Assembly: GCF_000260415.1 (NCBI RefSeq)
Contig: NZ_BACP01000059.1
Span: 1-36,589, forward strand
Reading direction: 5' to 3'
Length of the DNA stretch: 36,589 nt
Source: Liquorilactobacillus mali KCTC 3596 = DSM 20444
GTDB lineage: Bacteria > Bacillota > Bacilli > Lactobacillales > Lactobacillaceae
A program made the translations under genes and the position numbers. Numbering within the stretch: position 1 is the stretch's first letter; each line of letters begins with the position of its first letter. The notes beneath the pieces are model-generated. The model was given only the letters and a program-made list of their open reading frames with translations, did not search any database and had not been told where the DNA came from. Positions 8,623-16,177 of the stretch are shown here, piece after piece.

Positions 8623-10035
8623 TTAAATATTATTTACTTGTGGTTTGTCTTCCTTGATAACACTAACTGCAACAGCACCCAAAAGCATAACAATTCCTGC
8701 TACCAGAATCATCCCCGGCATAGATTTATTGATTAATGGGAAAATTGCAAAACTCGCAACTGATGCAATAATTTGCGGTAAACAAATTCCACAATTGAAT
8801 AATCCCATATAAGCGCCTTCATTTTTACCGTCTAACGCAGAAGTAAAAATTGAAAATGCCTCAGTCTGCATTGTAAGATATGAAATTCCAATCAAGCAAA
8901 ACGGTAAAATTAATAAATATTCGTTATGAATCATAAAAACACCTGTAAAACCAATTGATCCCAGTACAAGACCGACTCTAAACCAAAATTTTCTCTTCAA
9001 AGGGTTTGTCTTTGATAAGATTAAAAATCCCCAAATAACTGCGGCTATTGATTGAATACATGTTAAAATTCCATACCAATTTCCTGCAGCTTGATAACCG
9101 GTTGATGCAGTATTAGCGGTATTCCAAACATTTTTGGCAATTGCTCCGGTCGCATATGTCCATAGATATTGAAATGCAAACCAATCAAACAACTGTACAA
9201 ATGAAACTTCCCAAAACGCACGTGGAGCCTTCTTAATCAATGACCATAGTGAAGGAGTTTTCTTATGATGATTAAGATCTAGATGATGGTATTCAGCATA
9301 TGTTACCGGATCATATTCCTTGACCTTGATAACTGTATATATCGAAGTTGCTAATAGAATTACAGCTCCGATGTAAAAAGAAAGTCTGACAGACAAAGGA
9401 ACAACTCCTTGTTTTGCAATATTTGAAACGCCAAACATTGTAAGCAAGAACGGGAAAACTGTAGCAACAACTCCTCCAAGATTACTAAATGATTGCTGCC
9501 AAGACCAAGCCAAATCTTTTTGATCTTCATTAACCATATCTCCAACAATCATCTTGAATGGTTGCATACAAACATTACTTGATAAATCCATGAATAAAAT
9601 TGCAATTGCTCCGAAAGTTAGTGCCGCGATAGATGCATATCCAAAACCAAAGGATCCAGCATTTGGCAACAGCACCATTACTAATGCTGCAATGGGTGCT
9701 CCTAACATCAAATATGGTATCCTTCTACCATATTTATTTGACCAGGTTAAGTCTGAATACTTCCCAACCAATGGCTGTACTACCATTCCTGCTAGTGGAG
9801 GCAATATAAAAAAGAATCCTAATTTAGTTGGATTAGCACCGATTGTCTGAAAAATTCGACCCATTTGCGATGATTGTAAAGAAAACGCCATATTGACACC
9901 GAAAAAACCAAAGGTCATTGCAAAAATTGTACTAAGTGGCAACTTAGGTAGAGAATTTGTGATGACTTCGCCAGTTTTTTTGTGACCGGTTACATTTTTA
10001 CTAGAACTAATTGACCCAGTGACTTTCCTTTCCAT
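8623..10035 (-). CDS. Sugar MFS carrier, SLC45/GPH-like
   Basis: A 470-residue membrane protein with about 12 helices. It has the family loop GKYSDLTWSNKYGRRIPYL between helices 2 and 3, as in the SLC45/sucrose-proton symporter and related glycoside carriers. The start at 10035 has AAAGGAG eight bases upstream; a GTG three codons earlier is too close to that site. It is the first gene of an operon with the alpha-1,6-glucosidase and is divergent from a LacI-type regulator. I infer uptake of isomaltose, isomaltotriose or similar glucosides that the partner enzyme then hydrolyses. Confidence 0.85.
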   Translation of the reverse strand: MERKVTGSISSSKNVTGHKKTGEVITNSLPKLPLSTIFAMTFGFFGVNMAFSLQSSQMGRIFQTIGANPTKLGFFFILPPLAGMVVQPLVGKYSDLTWSNKYGRRIPYLMLGAPIAALVMVLLPNAGSFGFGYASIAALTFGAIAILFMDLSSNVCMQPFKMIVGDMVNEDQKDLAWSWQQSFSNLGGVVATVFPFLLTMFGVSNIAKQGVVPLSVRLSFYIGAVILLATSIYTVIKVKEYDPVTYAEYHHLDLNHHKKTPSLWSLIKKAPRAFWEVSFVQLFDWFAFQYLWTYATGAIAKNVWNTANTASTGYQAAGNWYGILTCIQSIAAVIWGFLILSKTNPLKRKFWFRVGLVLGSIGFTGVFMIHNEYLLILPFCLIGISYLTMQTEAFSIFTSALDGKNEGAYMGLFNCGICLPQIIASVASFAIFPLINKSMPGMILVAGIVMLLGAVAVSVIKEDKPQVNNI

Positions 10036-10080
10036 AACTATCACTCCTTTACATTTATTGTATAACTGTTTTCACAAAGT

Positions 10081-10109
10081 ATTATAATACTTAGAGCAAA
10101 CGTTTACAA
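10081..10109 (-). promoter_or_regulatory. Promoter of the sugar carrier operon
   Basis: On the minus strand TTGTAA (10104-10109) and TATAAT (10081-10086) are separated by exactly 17 bases. The -35 lies inside operator 1, so repressor binding should block RNA polymerase. Confidence 0.7.
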
Positions 10110-10140
10110 TAGATATTTATAACAAAAGAAAACGTTTGCG
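10095..10140. promoter_or_regulatory. Two LacI-type operators in the divergent intergenic region
   Basis: Operator 1 reads GCAAACGTTTAC (10096-10107, centre CG at 10101-10102). Operator 2 reads AAAACGTTTGCG (10129-10140, centre CG at 10133-10134). They are inverted copies with centres 32 bp apart, about three helical turns, which suits co-operative or looped binding. The motif AAACGTTT is typical of LacI/GalR sites and also overlaps the CcpA cre consensus. The adjacent LacI-type gene is the obvious candidate, but CcpA cannot be excluded. Confidence 0.75.
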
Positions 10141-10216
10141 TTATATATTTTATGCTTATTTGTTTTATTCTGATTTTGCGTTAAAATAATACATGTAAAA
10201 TGTAAGGAGAGCTGTC

Positions 10217-11224
10217 ATGAGTGCAACTATTAAAGATATAGCTAGAGAAACCGGTTTTTCCACTGCAACTGTTTCGCGTGTATTATCCGGCAAGACAGGT
10301 TTTTTTAGTTCAAAAACTGCTGTGATCGTAAACGAAACTGCTGCAAAACTAGGATATAAAAAAAATATGGCTGCAACTGAACTAGTTACACAAAAAAGTA
10401 ACGTCATAGCCGTGATTGTTAACTCCACTAAAACAAATTTTTCAGACCAAATAATCAGTGGTATCCAAAAAAAGGCTGATGAGGCCGAAAAAAGAGTTAT
10501 TATTTTATATGCTGGAGACCGTGACGAACGTGCACAAAAAATTGCATTATCAACTGCTTTAGAACGACCTATTCTTGGAATACTACTTCTAGCAGTTGAT
10601 CTTTTTCCATCAAATCTTGAGATTCTGACGTTTTCGAATACTCCTTTTTACTTTATCTCAATCTCATTTAAGAACAATAAATTAAATTATATTTCATCCA
10701 ATGATCAAGAGATTGGCTATCAAGCTACCAAATACCTAATTACACAGGGACACAAAAATATTGGTATTGCTGGATTAAATATTACAAATAGTGCTCATAC
10801 TGGGGCACTACGTTTCAAAGGCTACCAAAAAGCATTACATGAAGCGGGTATATTATTCAAGCCAGATTGGCTACAGACAGGTGATTATAGTTACAAGTCT
10901 GGCATTACTGCCCTGCAGAAATACTACTTAAAAAAAGATGTTACAGCTGTAATTGCAGCTAGTGATTTGGTTGGCATTGGGATTTTAAATGAATGTAGTC
11001 GCTTAAAAATTAGTGTACCTACTGAACTATCAATTATCACTACAGATGGTACTAGCCTTTGCGAACTAGTTCGACCTCAATTATCAAGCATTACCCAAGA
11101 TTTTTATCGCATGGGATATTTGGGAACTACTTACCTAATTAATAGTGTTCAAAGTAATGCTTATACGAACATCGTTATTAGTCAACGACAGAGTGTGAAA
11201 AAATTTAATGATTTTGATCATTAA
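10217..11224 (+). CDS. LacI/GalR-family transcriptional regulator
   Basis: A 335-residue regulator. The N-terminal helix-turn-helix is TIKDIARETGFSTATVSRVLSG (about residues 4-25), followed by the hinge region and a periplasmic-binding-like effector domain (SNVIAVIVN onward). Ribosome site TAAGGAGAG lies before the ATG. It is divergent from the sugar carrier and glucosidase and faces two operators of the expected type. It most likely represses that operon and itself until an alpha-glucoside or derived sugar binds. The exact effector is inference. Confidence 0.9.
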   Translation: MSATIKDIARETGFSTATVSRVLSGKTGFFSSKTAVIVNETAAKLGYKKNMAATELVTQKSNVIAVIVNSTKTNFSDQIISGIQKKADEAEKRVIILYAGDRDERAQKIALSTALERPILGILLLAVDLFPSNLEILTFSNTPFYFISISFKNNKLNYISSNDQEIGYQATKYLITQGHKNIGIAGLNITNSAHTGALRFKGYQKALHEAGILFKPDWLQTGDYSYKSGITALQKYYLKKDVTAVIAASDLVGIGILNECSRLKISVPTELSIITTDGTSLCELVRPQLSSITQDFYRMGYLGTTYLINSVQSNAYTNIVISQRQSVKKFNDFDH

Positions 11225-11241
11225 AAAATGTATAGAAAAAA

Positions 11242-11267
11242 GTTAGACCAAAAAAATTTGATCTAAC
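11242..11267. terminator. Bidirectional terminator between convergent genes
   Basis: GTTAGACCAAA pairs with TTTGATCTAAC (11-bp arms, one C/A position) around a four-base A loop. It serves the LacI-type gene on plus and probably 11355-11657 on minus. Its arms resemble the hairpin end of the dispersed repeat family. Confidence 0.65.
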
Positions 11268-11354
11268 CTCTTTATTGATTTTGGATAAACTTACTCCAAT
11301 AAGTTAAATTGTGACCCCTATCACACCGTACTATTTCATATCTCAGATAATAAT

Positions 11355-11657
11355 TTAAAACCAAATCGGCATCATCAGTGCAGTAACTGCTGTCGCATCA
11401 TACTTGACAGCGCGTTGTTTTATTTGATTGTGCAATGTAATCAACGCCTCTGGAAAATCTTTTTGATGCCGCCAGTAATACAAAACTATTTTTTTGGAGA
11501 GCTTACTAGCGACCATATCACAGTTTTCAGTTTTCTCAAGTTCCTCAGCCATAGCCAAAATAATTTTCCCAGCTTCTTCTTGTCTCTTAACTTGCTCGTC
11601 AGCGTAAGCAGCACTCAATTGATCTAACATTTCCTTTACATTTTGTTCTTTTTTCAT
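11355..11657 (-). CDS. Small protein resembling enterocin-A-type bacteriocin immunity proteins
   Basis: A 100-residue soluble, helical protein with a strong ribosome site AGGGGGG seven bases before the ATG. Features fitting the pediocin-like immunity four-helix fold (EntA_Immun) are its size, the charged N-terminal helix, the stretch ASKLSKKIVLYYWRHQKDFP and the helix after it, LITLHNQIKQRA. Such proteins protect the producer from class IIa bacteriocins at the mannose PTS. It is 21 bases downstream of an SMC-like ATPase and probably co-transcribed. No bacteriocin precursor with a double-glycine leader was found nearby, so if the call is right this is an orphan immunity gene. A profile search would settle it. 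Confidence 0.5.
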   Translation of the reverse strand: MKKEQNVKEMLDQLSAAYADEQVKRQEEAGKIILAMAEELEKTENCDMVASKLSKKIVLYYWRHQKDFPEALITLHNQIKQRAVKYDATAVTALMMPIWF

Positions 11658-11678
11658 AATTTTCCCCCCTAAAATAAC

Positions 11679-12401
11679 TCATTCAAACAAATTCCGCAAA
11701 ATTTGATTTCTATTATTAATAAACATCTCCGTTATCTGATAACTTTCTGTCTCCTCATATGTACAATTGTGGACCTTTCCATCATCAAATACCAAAATTT
11801 TAGCCCTAGGATATCCTAAAAGAATCGGTGAATGCGAGATGATAATAAACTGTGAACCGGCCTTGACACAATCCCTAATCTCAGCCAAAAGTGTGAGTTG
11901 TCGTTGAGGTGATAATGCTGATTCAGGCTCGTCCAAAAGATATAGCCCGTTTGGCTTAAACTGCTTTTGCGCAAGTGCTAAGAAACTTTCGCCATGTGAC
12001 TTTTCATGATACTTTTCCGATGGATGCTTTAAATCGGCATATTCCATTTCCTTTGTGGCAACATTATAAAAGCTCTCTGCACGCAAGAAATATCCCCAAT
12101 CTGCGTGTATGGCTCCGCGTGCCAAGCATATTCCATCAAGTAATTCCGAGTATGTATCGTATGTCGAGAACTGATAGTTACGGCTTCCACCCTCAGGATT
12201 GAAACCATACTTGATTGCAATAGCTTCTAGCAGAGTTGATTTCCCACTTCCATTCTCACCAACAAAGAACGTCACCGCATGATCAAAATCTAGTTGTGTT
12301 AATCCCTTTAATGAATCTATCTTCCTAGTATAACTATCCTCAGCGATTTTGTTCCAATCTATCGTAATTCGTTGAATAAAGTTAGTATTGACTTCAATCA
12401 C
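11679..12401 (-). CDS. AAA/ABC-type ATPase, SMC/RecF-like
   Basis: A 240-residue ATPase with Walker A VGENGSGKST (about 51-60), a signature-like SHGESFLAL, Walker B LYLLDEPESALSP and an H-loop IIISHSPILLG. The layout is that of small stand-alone ABC-type ATPases of the AAA_23/AAA_15 group, without a transporter domain or a long coiled coil. Function is not known for this group. The only usable start is the GTG at 12401, because an in-frame TAA lies four codons upstream; the ribosome site AAAGAGG abuts it with almost no spacing, so translation may be weak or the start may be misplaced. Confidence 0.75.
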   Translation of the reverse strand: MIEVNTNFIQRITIDWNKIAEDSYTRKIDSLKGLTQLDFDHAVTFFVGENGSGKSTLLEAIAIKYGFNPEGGSRNYQFSTYDTYSELLDGICLARGAIHADWGYFLRAESFYNVATKEMEYADLKHPSEKYHEKSHGESFLALAQKQFKPNGLYLLDEPESALSPQRQLTLLAEIRDCVKAGSQFIIISHSPILLGYPRAKILVFDDGKVHNCTYEETESYQITEMFINNRNQILRNLFE

Positions 12402-12730
12402 CCTCTTTGTTTACTTTTCCGCCTCAATACTTCTTAATCTCATCTTTTTACTCTTCAGTGAAAAGATAGCTAAATTTTCTAACTAATCCGATTGACCTCT
12501 GGTTGTGGATATCAACTTTAGAGGCAAAACCACCTAATTGTCTCAACCTAGTCTTCAAATTACTTATTAATCTTACTTGTTCCAGAAACCGAATATATCA
12601 TTCTTCTACTCGTTAGTTTTACTAATCAAATTATAATCACTTCAAACCATACCTTAATTAAAATTATATTCAAATTCATCTGACTTTATTATAGAATATA
12701 TAAAGCAATAAATCATTTGGAGGAAAAGAA
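12402..12730. other. Intergenic region before the exporter leader
   Basis: Apart from the possible acetyltransferase remnant (12448-12597), this stretch is AT-rich and without a gene. AT-rich candidate -10 hexamers for the plus-strand exporter transcript lie around 12685-12705 (TTATTATAGAATATATAA), but no convincing -35 is present. Confidence 0.4.
12448..12597 (-). pseudogene. Possible remnant of a GNAT acetyltransferase
   Basis: An open stretch of 49 codons without a start codon, closed upstream by TGA and ending in TAA. The translation looks protein-like and ends as GNAT C-termini do: RLRQLGGFASKVDIHNQRS followed by IGLVRKFSYLF, matching the pattern V...N..S..L..K.G(F/Y). Nothing recognisable of the N-terminal half is seen upstream. 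It may be a decayed gene. Evidence is by eye only. Confidence 0.3.
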
Positions 12731-12808
12731 ATGTACATTCACTTGCTTTCTTTTATTAGCCCATCTGCAGCAAAATCCATAAAAAAGTCAGTAGACTCTT
12801 ATGGATAG
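12731..12808 (+). CDS. Serine-rich 25-residue leader peptide overlapping the exporter gene
   Basis: ATG at 12731 is preceded by a strong ribosome site (TTTGGAGG, six bases before). The frame has 25 codons, six of them serine (TCT, AGC, TCT, TCC, TCA, TCT), and contains HLLSFISPSAAKSIKKSV. It stops with TAG at 12806-12808, overlapping the exporter start (12801) by eight bases. The exporter itself has no ribosome site, and its ATG lies in a hairpin: CCATAA (12777-12782) with TTATGG (12799-12804), and AGTC with GACT inside. A ribosome finishing the leader would open the hairpin and re-start. This is translational coupling, possibly serine-sensitive attenuation. Confidence 0.6.
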   Translation: MYIHLLSFISPSAAKSIKKSVDSYG

Positions 12809-13712
12809 ACGCTATGGTATTATCCTAGCTATTTCTGGAGCATCATTTTGGGGAACATCTGGTGTTGCAGTGCAGTACCTATATCAGCACACTGCAATTA
12901 CATCCACTTGGTTAGTTGCCATGCGTCTGATAGGTGCTGGGTTACTCCTAGCAACCTGGGCTCATCATCTACATTGCGGGGAAATAAAGACTCTGTTACT
13001 TGAAAAAAGTGCATGGTCAGAGCTGCTTCCTTTTTCAATTATTGGGGTTGGAGGTTCACAATTCACTTATTTCATGGCAGTTCAATATAGTAATGCTTCT
13101 ACCGCCACAGTCATTCAGTTTCTCTCACCACTTTTCATAATCTTATATACATTACTTGTAAAACGGATTTTACCAAAACGGATAGAAATAATTTCTGTTT
13201 TTGTAGCAATCATCGGGACTATTATTTTAGTTACTGGCGGTCATTTAGAGCATTTGTCACTCTCAACACAAGCACTTATCTGGGGACTATTAGCAGCCTT
13301 CTGTACCGCAATGGAAGTTGTACTTCCTAATCAGCTGATGCAGCGCTATCAGACAATTCCACTAACGGGAGTCTCAATGCTACTTTGTGGGCTTTGTCTT
13401 CTACCTGTTTTTGTACTTGTACCATGGCCTCATCTCACAATATTTGAGTGGGGACTGATTGTATACATTATCATTGTGGGAACGCTTTTTGCCTATTTAT
13501 TCTTTCTAGCAAGCATCCGCTATATTCCTGCTAGTACTACCGGAATGTTGGGTGCATTTGAGCCACTAGTCGCAACGATTCTAACCATTGCTTTGCTAGG
13601 TACTCATCTCAGTACATTTTCAGTTATCGGCGGTACGTTGATTATCCTAGCGACGATTATTCAATCACTCCCCCTTGAAAAAATTATTAAGGCACATAAA
13701 AAAGCAAGGTGA
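12801..13712 (+). CDS. EamA/DMT-family transporter
   Basis: A 303-residue membrane protein with ten predicted helices in two EamA repeats. The first opens with GIILAISGASFWGTSGVAVQ, the second with LIWGLLAAFCTAMEVVLPNQ. DMT/EamA carriers mostly export metabolites or amino acids such as cysteine, O-acetylserine, threonine or aromatic compounds. Start at 12801 is kept because family members begin a few residues before the first helix, although no ribosome site precedes it; see the leader peptide. The 3' end lies inside the terminator hairpin. Confidence 0.85.
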   Translation: MDRRYGIILAISGASFWGTSGVAVQYLYQHTAITSTWLVAMRLIGAGLLLATWAHHLHCGEIKTLLLEKSAWSELLPFSIIGVGGSQFTYFMAVQYSNASTATVIQFLSPLFIILYTLLVKRILPKRIEIISVFVAIIGTIILVTGGHLEHLSLSTQALIWGLLAAFCTAMEVVLPNQLMQRYQTIPLTGVSMLLCGLCLLPVFVLVPWPHLTIFEWGLIVYIIIVGTLFAYLFFLASIRYIPASTTGMLGAFEPLVATILTIALLGTHLSTFSVIGGTLIILATIIQSLPLEKIIKAHKKAR

Positions 13713-13743
13713 CCCAGATGAAAATGGGAATGCTTGCTTTTTT
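13698..13743. terminator. Bidirectional terminator overlapping the exporter stop codon
   Basis: AAAAAAGCAAG (13698-13708) pairs with CTTGCTTTTTT (13733-13743), with an inner CCCA/TGGG stem. A/T runs on both sides allow use by the plus-strand exporter and the minus-strand cystine transporter operon. The left arm includes the last codons of the exporter. Confidence 0.8.
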
Positions 13744-13764
13744 AGATCATGTACTTAGTGCAAA

Positions 13765-14574
13765 TTATGGTTTCTTAGTAATATCAGAACCAAAATATTT
13801 TTCTGAAAGTTTCTTCAAGGTACCGTTATCTTTAAGCGTCTTCAATGCTTTATTAATACGTTTTTGTAATTTTTTATTTTTCTTATTTAAGAGCGCTGAA
13901 ATTTTAACTGGTTTAACTTGCTTTGATAAGTCTTTGAAGTGCAAATCACTTACTTTGTTAGTTTTGGCATATGCATAGTATGCTTCTGCAGCATTAATTG
14001 TTCCCTGAACTCTTCCCTGACGAATTAATGATAAACTTGTTGCAAAATCACCTGAAGAAACAATTTTTGCTTTATACTTTTTCGCAAGAATTTCGTTATT
14101 TGTACCAGTTCCCTCTGCAAATTTTTTATTCTTAATTTCCTTTAAATTATTAATTTTATTCTTTTTTGAAGAAATCACAGTATATCGTGAGTAGATATAG
14201 GGGTTAGAAAAAATGTATACTTTTTTTCTTTCTGGTGTCTGGGTAATGTTGTTTAACACTATATCATACTTTGAAGCTCCAACTCCTGCGATCAATGAAT
14301 CCCACTTTGTCGGCACGAACTTTACTTTTACTCCCATTTGTTTCGCAAGAGCCTTCCCCAAATCTACTTCAAATCCTGTCAATTTTCCATTTGAACGATA
14401 CGAATAAGGTTTATAGGTTCCTTCTAGTCCAATTGTTAGTTGATCTTTATTTATTAGATCATCTTTATATGAAGATGCATTAACCTTTGAAGTTAAAACT
14501 GTGAAGATCCCAAAAGCAATCGCGATTGTTGCCACTAATACTTCTATTTTCAAAATAAAATCCCGTTTTTTCAT
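13765..14574 (-). CDS. tcyA: Cystine-type ABC transporter binding protein
   Basis: A 269-residue family 3 amino acid binding protein. The opening of the mature domain (LTIGLEGTYKPYSY, GKLTGFEVDLGKALAKQMGV, PTKWDSLIAGV, ERKKVYIFSNPY) closely follows the cystine-binding proteins TcyJ/FliY and TcyA. The N-terminus has one hydrophobic segment (about 10-29) ending KVNASS, which suggests signal peptidase I cleavage or a membrane anchor; there is no lipobox cysteine, unusual for a Gram-positive binding protein. It is the third gene of the operon, after permease and ATPase. The cystine call is supported by family resemblance and by the Cys-containing leader upstream. Confidence 0.8.
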   Translation of the reverse strand: MKKRDFILKIEVLVATIAIAFGIFTVLTSKVNASSYKDDLINKDQLTIGLEGTYKPYSYRSNGKLTGFEVDLGKALAKQMGVKVKFVPTKWDSLIAGVGASKYDIVLNNITQTPERKKVYIFSNPYIYSRYTVISSKKNKINNLKEIKNKKFAEGTGTNNEILAKKYKAKIVSSGDFATSLSLIRQGRVQGTINAAEAYYAYAKTNKVSDLHFKDLSKQVKPVKISALLNKKNKKLQKRINKALKTLKDNGTLKKLSEKYFGSDITKKP

Positions 14575-14599
14575 ATTAAAAATCTCCCTAAATTAATTT

Positions 14600-15337
14600 T
14601 TATTTTAATACCATTGATGATAGGAACTTCGTAATTCTCAAATTTTTATTATTCTTGAAGAAAGGTTCAGGTTCACCATCATAAATAATATCCCCATCTT
14701 CGACAAATACTATTTTGTCAGCTACTTGCTGCGCAAATGACATATTATGTGTAACAATAACCATTGACTGACCATCCCTCGCAAGCTGCAAAAGAACTTG
14801 TAAAACCTCAAGTTCTAGTTCAGGATCCAGTGCCGAAGTGGGTTCATCAAGTAATATGTACTCTGGATTCATAGCTAAAGATCTTGCGATTGCAACTCTC
14901 TGTGCCTGTCCACCTGAAAGCTCTTCAGGATAATTATTAATCTTGGATTCCAGTCCAATTTTCTTTAATATTTTTTTTGCATTTTCAATTGCAGTTTTTT
15001 TATCAAGTTTCAGTACCTGTGTAGGCCCTTCGATTATATTGCCAAGAACTGAAAAATGCGGAAAAAGATTATAACTTTGAAACACCATTCCTGTTTTCTG
15101 TCGTACATATGCTAATTCTTTTTTATTAACACCCTTTGTAAAGTCAATTATCAGATCATCAAATAAGCATTTACCACTTTCTGGAGTTTCTAATAAGTTT
15201 AGTGAGCGTAAAATTGTTGATTTTCCTGAACCAGATGGTCCTACTAAAACGGTAACTTTCCCCCTTTGAAAATCTAAATTAATATTTTTCAGAACAAGGT
15301 GATTACCATACGATTTACTGACTTCCTCTAATTCCAT
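14600..15337 (-). CDS. tcyC: Amino acid (cystine-type) ABC transporter ATPase
   Basis: A 245-residue ATPase of the polar amino acid group: Walker A GPSGSGKST, Q-loop MVFQSYNLFPH, signature LSGGQAQRVAIARSL, Walker B YILLDEPTSALDPELELEVL, H-loop VIVTHNMSFA. I choose the ATG at 15337, which shares one base with the permease stop (TGATG), with AAAGGAAGTGAT as ribosome site; a TTG one codon earlier is less likely. It energises the permease of 15337-16044. Confidence 0.85.
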   Translation of the reverse strand: MELEEVSKSYGNHLVLKNINLDFQRGKVTVLVGPSGSGKSTILRSLNLLETPESGKCLFDDLIIDFTKGVNKKELAYVRQKTGMVFQSYNLFPHFSVLGNIIEGPTQVLKLDKKTAIENAKKILKKIGLESKINNYPEELSGGQAQRVAIARSLAMNPEYILLDEPTSALDPELELEVLQVLLQLARDGQSMVIVTHNMSFAQQVADKIVFVEDGDIIYDGEPEPFFKNNKNLRITKFLSSMVLK

Positions 15338-16044
15338 CAATTATCACTTCCTTTCATGTTAGATTTTACCCCGAGTCTACTCTCAAGCTTTCCTTGTCCC
15401 CACGAAAGTATGGTACAAAAGACAGCGTAGACAGCAGCTACCAAGGAATACATCAGCAGTGGCTGATAATTTTCTGCAGCTATTTGCTGACTTACTTCAA
15501 ACATTTCAACGATAGTTATAGATGCAGCTAAAGATGTGTCCTTAACTAAACTAATAAAACTATTTGCGAGCGGTGGTACAGAGACTCTCAATGCTTGTGG
15601 CAATATAATTCTTTTCAATGTTTGTTTTCTAGTCATCCCAATTGAAAAAGCCGCTTCCCATTGCCCTCTGGGAACAGAACTAATTGCAGCTCTAATTGTT
15701 TCAGATGCATATGCCCCAGTATTGAGTGAAAAGGTTATTACTCCCGCAATGAAAGCATCTAATTTTATTCCATCTGGAGCTATCCCCTTTATTTTCAAGT
15801 AAGGTAAACCAAAGTAAACTATAAATAATTGCACTAACAACGGGGTGGATCGAAAAAGCCAAACATAAAACCTAAAAAATAATTTTATTACTATGAAAAA
15901 ACCGTTATTTTTAGTCAATCTTATTAACGCTGTAAAAAGAGCTAATATTATTCCAAAGAAAAAAGAAATAAGCGTTAACGGAACGGTATATTTGAACCCA
16001 GCCTCCAAAATTTGAGGTAAAGCTTTACTAATTATTTCCCACAT
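15337..16044 (-). CDS. tcyB: Amino acid (cystine-type) ABC transporter permease
   Basis: A 235-residue membrane protein of the HisM/GlnP/TcyB family. The conserved EAA loop is complete: EAAFSIGMTRKQTLKRIILP, then QALRVSVPPLANSFISLVKDTSL. The gene has a strong ribosome site (TTAGGAGGAAG) and is the first structural gene after the attenuator. It forms a homodimeric channel in this family, which fits the presence of only one permease gene. Confidence 0.88.
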   Translation of the reverse strand: MWEIISKALPQILEAGFKYTVPLTLISFFFGIILALFTALIRLTKNNGFFIVIKLFFRFYVWLFRSTPLLVQLFIVYFGLPYLKIKGIAPDGIKLDAFIAGVITFSLNTGAYASETIRAAISSVPRGQWEAAFSIGMTRKQTLKRIILPQALRVSVPPLANSFISLVKDTSLAASITIVEMFEVSQQIAAENYQPLLMYSLVAAVYAVFCTILSWGQGKLESRLGVKSNMKGSDN

Positions 16045-16075
16045 CCAAACTTCCTCCTAATGTATATAAAAATAT

Positions 16076-16110
16076 AAAAAAAAGCGAAATCTTAAAATAA
16101 AAGATTTCGC
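16076..16110 (-). terminator. Attenuator terminator in the cystine operon leader
   Basis: A perfect 10-bp hairpin, GCGAAATCTT with AAGATTTCGC (16084-16093 with 16101-16110), is followed on the minus strand by eight T (16076-16083). It lies between the leader peptide stop and the permease ribosome site, so it would end transcription before the structural genes. Confidence 0.85.
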
Positions 16111-16177
16111 CTCATCCGTTCCATTTTTTAGCTAGAAAAAACTCATGCCAAAACAGTGGATCGTCTAAGACGTAATC
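16103..16177 (-). promoter_or_regulatory. Antiterminator of the cystine operon attenuator
   Basis: The 20-nt leader segment GATTACGTCTTAGACGATCC (minus strand, 16177-16158) can pair with GGAACGGATGAGGCGAAATC (16122-16103), with 14 Watson-Crick and 2 G-U pairs in register. The second segment holds most of the terminator's 5' arm, so the two structures exclude each other. The first segment can also fold on itself (GGAT..CGTC with GACG.ATCC). It begins just after the Cys-Leu-Cys codons of the leader peptide, which is where a stalled ribosome would free it. Confidence 0.7.

Noticed and set aside
10165-10428. Antisense open frame across the start of the LacI-type gene
   Set aside because: It is a mirror of the coding strand, has no ribosome site and no family resemblance, while the plus-strand gene is certain.
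11270-12800. Bacteriocin locus around the immunity-like gene
   Set aside because: I looked for small frames with a double-glycine leader or a YGNGV motif on both strands and found none.
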